Assembly (NCBI GenBank): GCA_943787785.1
Contig: CALSNT010000020.1
Span: 7,501 to 71,500, forward strand
Origin: an uncultured Paracoccaceae bacterium
Lineage (GTDB): Bacteria; Pseudomonadota; Alphaproteobacteria; Rhodobacterales; Rhodobacteraceae
DNA length: 64,000 nt
Reading direction: 5' to 3'
The translations under genes were made by a program, and so were the position numbers. Below the pieces are notes generated by a model that saw only the letters and a list, made by a program, of their open reading frames with translations, did no database searches and was not told the origin of the DNA. Shown in pieces: positions 62,143-64,000 of the stretch (positions are counted from its first letter, which is position 1; each line of letters opens with the position of its first letter).

Positions 62143-62169
62143 CGTGAAATTTTTCGTCGTAATTTCACG
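62143..62169. promoter_or_regulatory. Candidate operator of the XRE-cupin regulator
   Basis: A perfect inverted repeat has 9-bp arms CGTGAAATT (62143-62151) and AATTTCACG (62161-62169) with a 9-base spacer. It sits 12 bases before the start of the regulator gene and downstream of the methionine sulfoxide reductase stop, the usual place for an autoregulatory site. Confidence 0.7.
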
Positions 62170-62208
62170 CTGACATGGTTTCGCGAGTCGCGCAATCCAG
62201 AATGTGCG

Positions 62209-62673
62209 TCACGTCAGTGTACGAGTGGCAAACACTGCCGCCAGAATTGAACTCAGGTTCTGTGCGTCAAACGTTGAAAAGGCATCCGGTCGGTCACTGT
62301 CGATATCGAAGACCGCAAGCAGCGCCCCGTTGGCATCGCGCACCGGGATCACAAGTTCCGATCGGGTCGAGCTGGCGCAGGCGATATGACCCGGAAATGC
62401 ATCAACGTCACCGACCAACTGCACTTCGCCGGTGCGCGCCGCCGCTCCGCAAACGCCGCGATCGAATGGAATGACGAGGCACCCGTGACCACCCTGATAG
62501 GGTCCGATTTTCATCAATTCGGGTGCCACAACGCGATAGAAGCCGGTCCAGTCGAACCGACCGTCTGAGTGATGCACTTCGCAGGCGACAGTGGCCATCA
62601 GGGCAATTTCGTCGGTTTCACCATCGGTCAGACTGGCGATGGTCGCGGCCAGCGCCTCATAGTCCGCTTTCAT
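62209..62673 (-). CDS. msrC: Free methionine-R-sulfoxide reductase (GAF domain)
   Basis: The 154-residue GAF-domain protein is of the fRMsr family. The three functional cysteines are present as Cys65 (HGCLVIPF), Cys75 (RGVCGAAA) and Cys99 (GHIACASS), with the same spacing (10 and 24) as E. coli Cys84, Cys94 and Cys118. FDWTGFYRVV and LLAVFDIDSDRPDAF also fit. It reduces free methionine-R-sulfoxide with thioredoxin. Its start overlaps the thiolase stop by four bases, and it lies upstream of the XRE-cupin operon. Confidence 0.93.
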   Translation of the reverse strand: MKADYEALAATIASLTDGETDEIALMATVACEVHHSDGRFDWTGFYRVVAPELMKIGPYQGGHGCLVIPFDRGVCGAAARTGEVQLVGDVDAFPGHIACASSTRSELVIPVRDANGALLAVFDIDSDRPDAFSTFDAQNLSSILAAVFATRTLT

Positions 62674-63830
62674 GGCCGCTCAATGGCAATTGCGGTGCCT
62701 TCGCCGCCACCGATGCAGATCGCCGCGACACCTCGCCTCAAACCGCGTGCCTCCATCGCATTCAGCAAGGTGACGATGATCCGCGCGCCTGACGCCCCGA
62801 CCGGGTGGCCCAGCGCACAGGCCCCGCCGTTGACGTTCAATTTATCATGGCTGACTCCAAGTTCTGCCATGAAGGCCATTGGGACCACTGCGAAGGCCTC
62901 GTTCACTTCCCAAAGGTCCACGTCCTCGACCGACCAGCCGACATGTTTCAGCAGCTTTTCAGTCGCTGGAACCGGAGCGGTCGTAAACCACCCTGGCGCC
63001 TGCGCATGCGTCGCGTGGCCAAGGATGTGCGCCCGCACCGGCAAGCCTGCGTCTGCCCGGGCCAGAACCAGCGCCGCCGCCCCGTCCGAGATCGAGCTGG
63101 AGTTGGCCGCCGTCACGGTGCCGCCGTCGCGGAAGGCCGGCTTCAGATGCGGGATCTTTTCGGGGCGCGCCTTACCGGGCTGTTCGTCCTCGCCAATCTC
63201 GGTTTCACCGGCGCGACCTTTCACACTCACAGCCGCAACTTCGCCTCCGAATGCGCCGCGTGAAATCGCGGTCTGAGCGCGTTCCAGCGAGGCCAGCGCA
63301 TAGCCATCCTGCGCCTCGCGCGTAAATTGATACTTTTCGGCGCAATCCTCGGCATAGGTGCCCATCAGGCGGCCCGGCTCGTAAGCATCCTCCAACCCGT
63401 CAAGGAACATCGAATCCATGACCTTGCTATGTCCGATCCGCGCCCCGCCGCGCATCTTCTCCAGCAGATAGGGCGCGTTCGACATGCTCTCCATACCACC
63501 AGCGACGGCGACACTGCCGTGGCCAAGCGCCAGAGCATCGGCCGCGTCCATCACCGTTTTCATACCCGACCCGCACATCTTGTTGACCGTTGTGGCAGGC
63601 ACCTCGTCGCCCAACCCGGCAGCGTACCCGGCCTGGCGCGCTGGCGCTTGCCCCTGCCCGGCGGGCAACACCACGCCCATCGACACGAAATCAGCCGACT
63701 CGGTGCCTGCCTGATCCAAGGCCGCCCGAATCGCCACTCCTCCAAGAATCGGTGCCGCAATCGTGGCGAAATTGCCCTGAAACCCGCCCATCGGCGTGCG
63801 TGCTGCGCCGGAAATCACCACGTCAGACAT
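62670..63830 (-). CDS. Thiolase (acetyl-CoA C-acetyltransferase)
   Basis: The 386-residue product starts at ATG 63830 after GGAG. It has the thiolase active site: Cys86 in VNKMCGSGMKTVM, His in NVNGGACALGHPVGASGARI and Cys in GVAAICIGGGEGTAIAIERP, as well as NEAFAVVPMA. It condenses acetyl-CoA or cleaves 3-ketoacyl-CoA. Whether it serves fatty-acid breakdown or polyhydroxybutyrate synthesis is not clear; no phaB is adjacent. The gene overlaps the fRMsr start. About 170 bases without a recognisable gene follow to the right edge. Confidence 0.94.
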   Translation of the reverse strand: MSDVVISGAARTPMGGFQGNFATIAAPILGGVAIRAALDQAGTESADFVSMGVVLPAGQGQAPARQAGYAAGLGDEVPATTVNKMCGSGMKTVMDAADALALGHGSVAVAGGMESMSNAPYLLEKMRGGARIGHSKVMDSMFLDGLEDAYEPGRLMGTYAEDCAEKYQFTREAQDGYALASLERAQTAISRGAFGGEVAAVSVKGRAGETEIGEDEQPGKARPEKIPHLKPAFRDGGTVTAANSSSISDGAAALVLARADAGLPVRAHILGHATHAQAPGWFTTAPVPATEKLLKHVGWSVEDVDLWEVNEAFAVVPMAFMAELGVSHDKLNVNGGACALGHPVGASGARIIVTLLNAMEARGLRRGVAAICIGGGEGTAIAIERP

Positions 63831-64000
63831 TCTTAGTTCTCCGCATTTTCTTAAGGATTCATTATAGATTCCAGCCCGTTTCCGTCCAGAGGAGTGGGTT
63901 CGAAACAATTGATCCATTTTGCCCCGAAATTGCCTATCTGCAAACCAACCACGAACAGATTGGTCGGCGATACATGGTCTTGTAGCTGGTTAGTTACCCT

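Noticed and set aside
63885..63930. tRNA-like T-loop sequence (GGGTTCGAAAC) near the right edge
   Set aside because: No acceptor stem, anticodon arm or D arm can be drawn around it.

Overview
The window reads as chromosomal DNA of a marine Rhodobacteraceae (Roseobacter-type alphaproteobacterium). The basis is high GC, dense gene packing with many ATGA/GTGA overlaps, a CenR-like OmpR regulator, a succinate dehydrogenase assembly factor 4, a DUF3035 lipoprotein beside lspA-purH, a heparinase-like gene between purH and rsmB, and two C1/methylated-amine gene clusters typical of that group. No phage, insertion sequence or CRISPR array was seen. Species cannot be told from the sequence alone.

Layout. 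1-8300: 5' part of msrP (reverse strand, runs off the left end), a fasciclin lipoprotein, clpB, two paralogous small membrane proteins, a TolB-like propeller protein diverging from pyrF, and a Trm112-like/LON-domain/thioredoxin operon. 8370-12400: a reverse operon xthA, FAD oxidase, three membrane proteins of unknown role. 12500-18200: an MFS exporter, a soxR gene with a clear SoxR box driving a VOC-fold protein, a CenR-like regulator, ribA, an L,D-transpeptidase, a YggS protein and tRNA-Gly(UCC). Two copies of a structured RNA-like element lie at 13752-13819 and 14812-14878. 18400-27300: an XRE-cupin regulator, a divergent ammonium/methylammonium transporter with a small partner protein, three glutamate-synthase-like subunits (mgsABC type), a type III glutamine synthetase-like enzyme (gmaS/glnT), glycerate kinase and a phosphatase-like protein. 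27300-39100: rmuC, mutL, two M16 peptidase-like genes, DUF3035, lspA, purH, heparinase-like, rsmB, all on the reverse strand. 39100-47750: sdhAF4, dapB, rbfA, a phosphodiester-glycosidase-like gene, truB, DUF1643, rpsO, a chimeric gene fragment, three small genes, and pnp. 47800-53000: two glycosyltransferase-like genes, an extended SDR, a 1-Cys peroxiredoxin, a two-domain ring-cleaving dioxygenase-like protein and an RluA-type pseudouridine synthase. 53055-62131: an eight-gene reverse operon (XRE-cupin regulator, GFA protein, LysE exporter, FAD/GcvT oxidoreductase, second LysE, homocysteine methyltransferase, MDR reductase, second FAD/GcvT oxidoreductase). 62209-63830: free methionine sulfoxide reductase and thiolase. 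The last 170 bases hold no gene that I can support.

How it fits together. The two nitrogen/C1 clusters look complementary. The right-hand operon should demethylate a methylated glycine (betaine, dimethylglycine or sarcosine type), passing methyl groups to homocysteine and to tetrahydrofolate or formaldehyde. The left-hand cluster should import ammonium or methylamine and bind it through gamma-glutamylmethylamide and N-methylglutamate. N-methylglutamate dehydrogenase, needed to complete the latter route, is not in the window. Both clusters carry an XRE-cupin regulator, and the right-hand one has a perfect inverted repeat just upstream of its gene.

The least ordinary observations are the twin small-RNA-like elements with an anti-Shine-Dalgarno-like CCUCCC stretch, a 50-codon chimera of a homocysteine methyltransferase start and a copy of the rpsO 3' end, the methylated-amine operon, and a set of paired palindromes between sdhAF4 and dapB.
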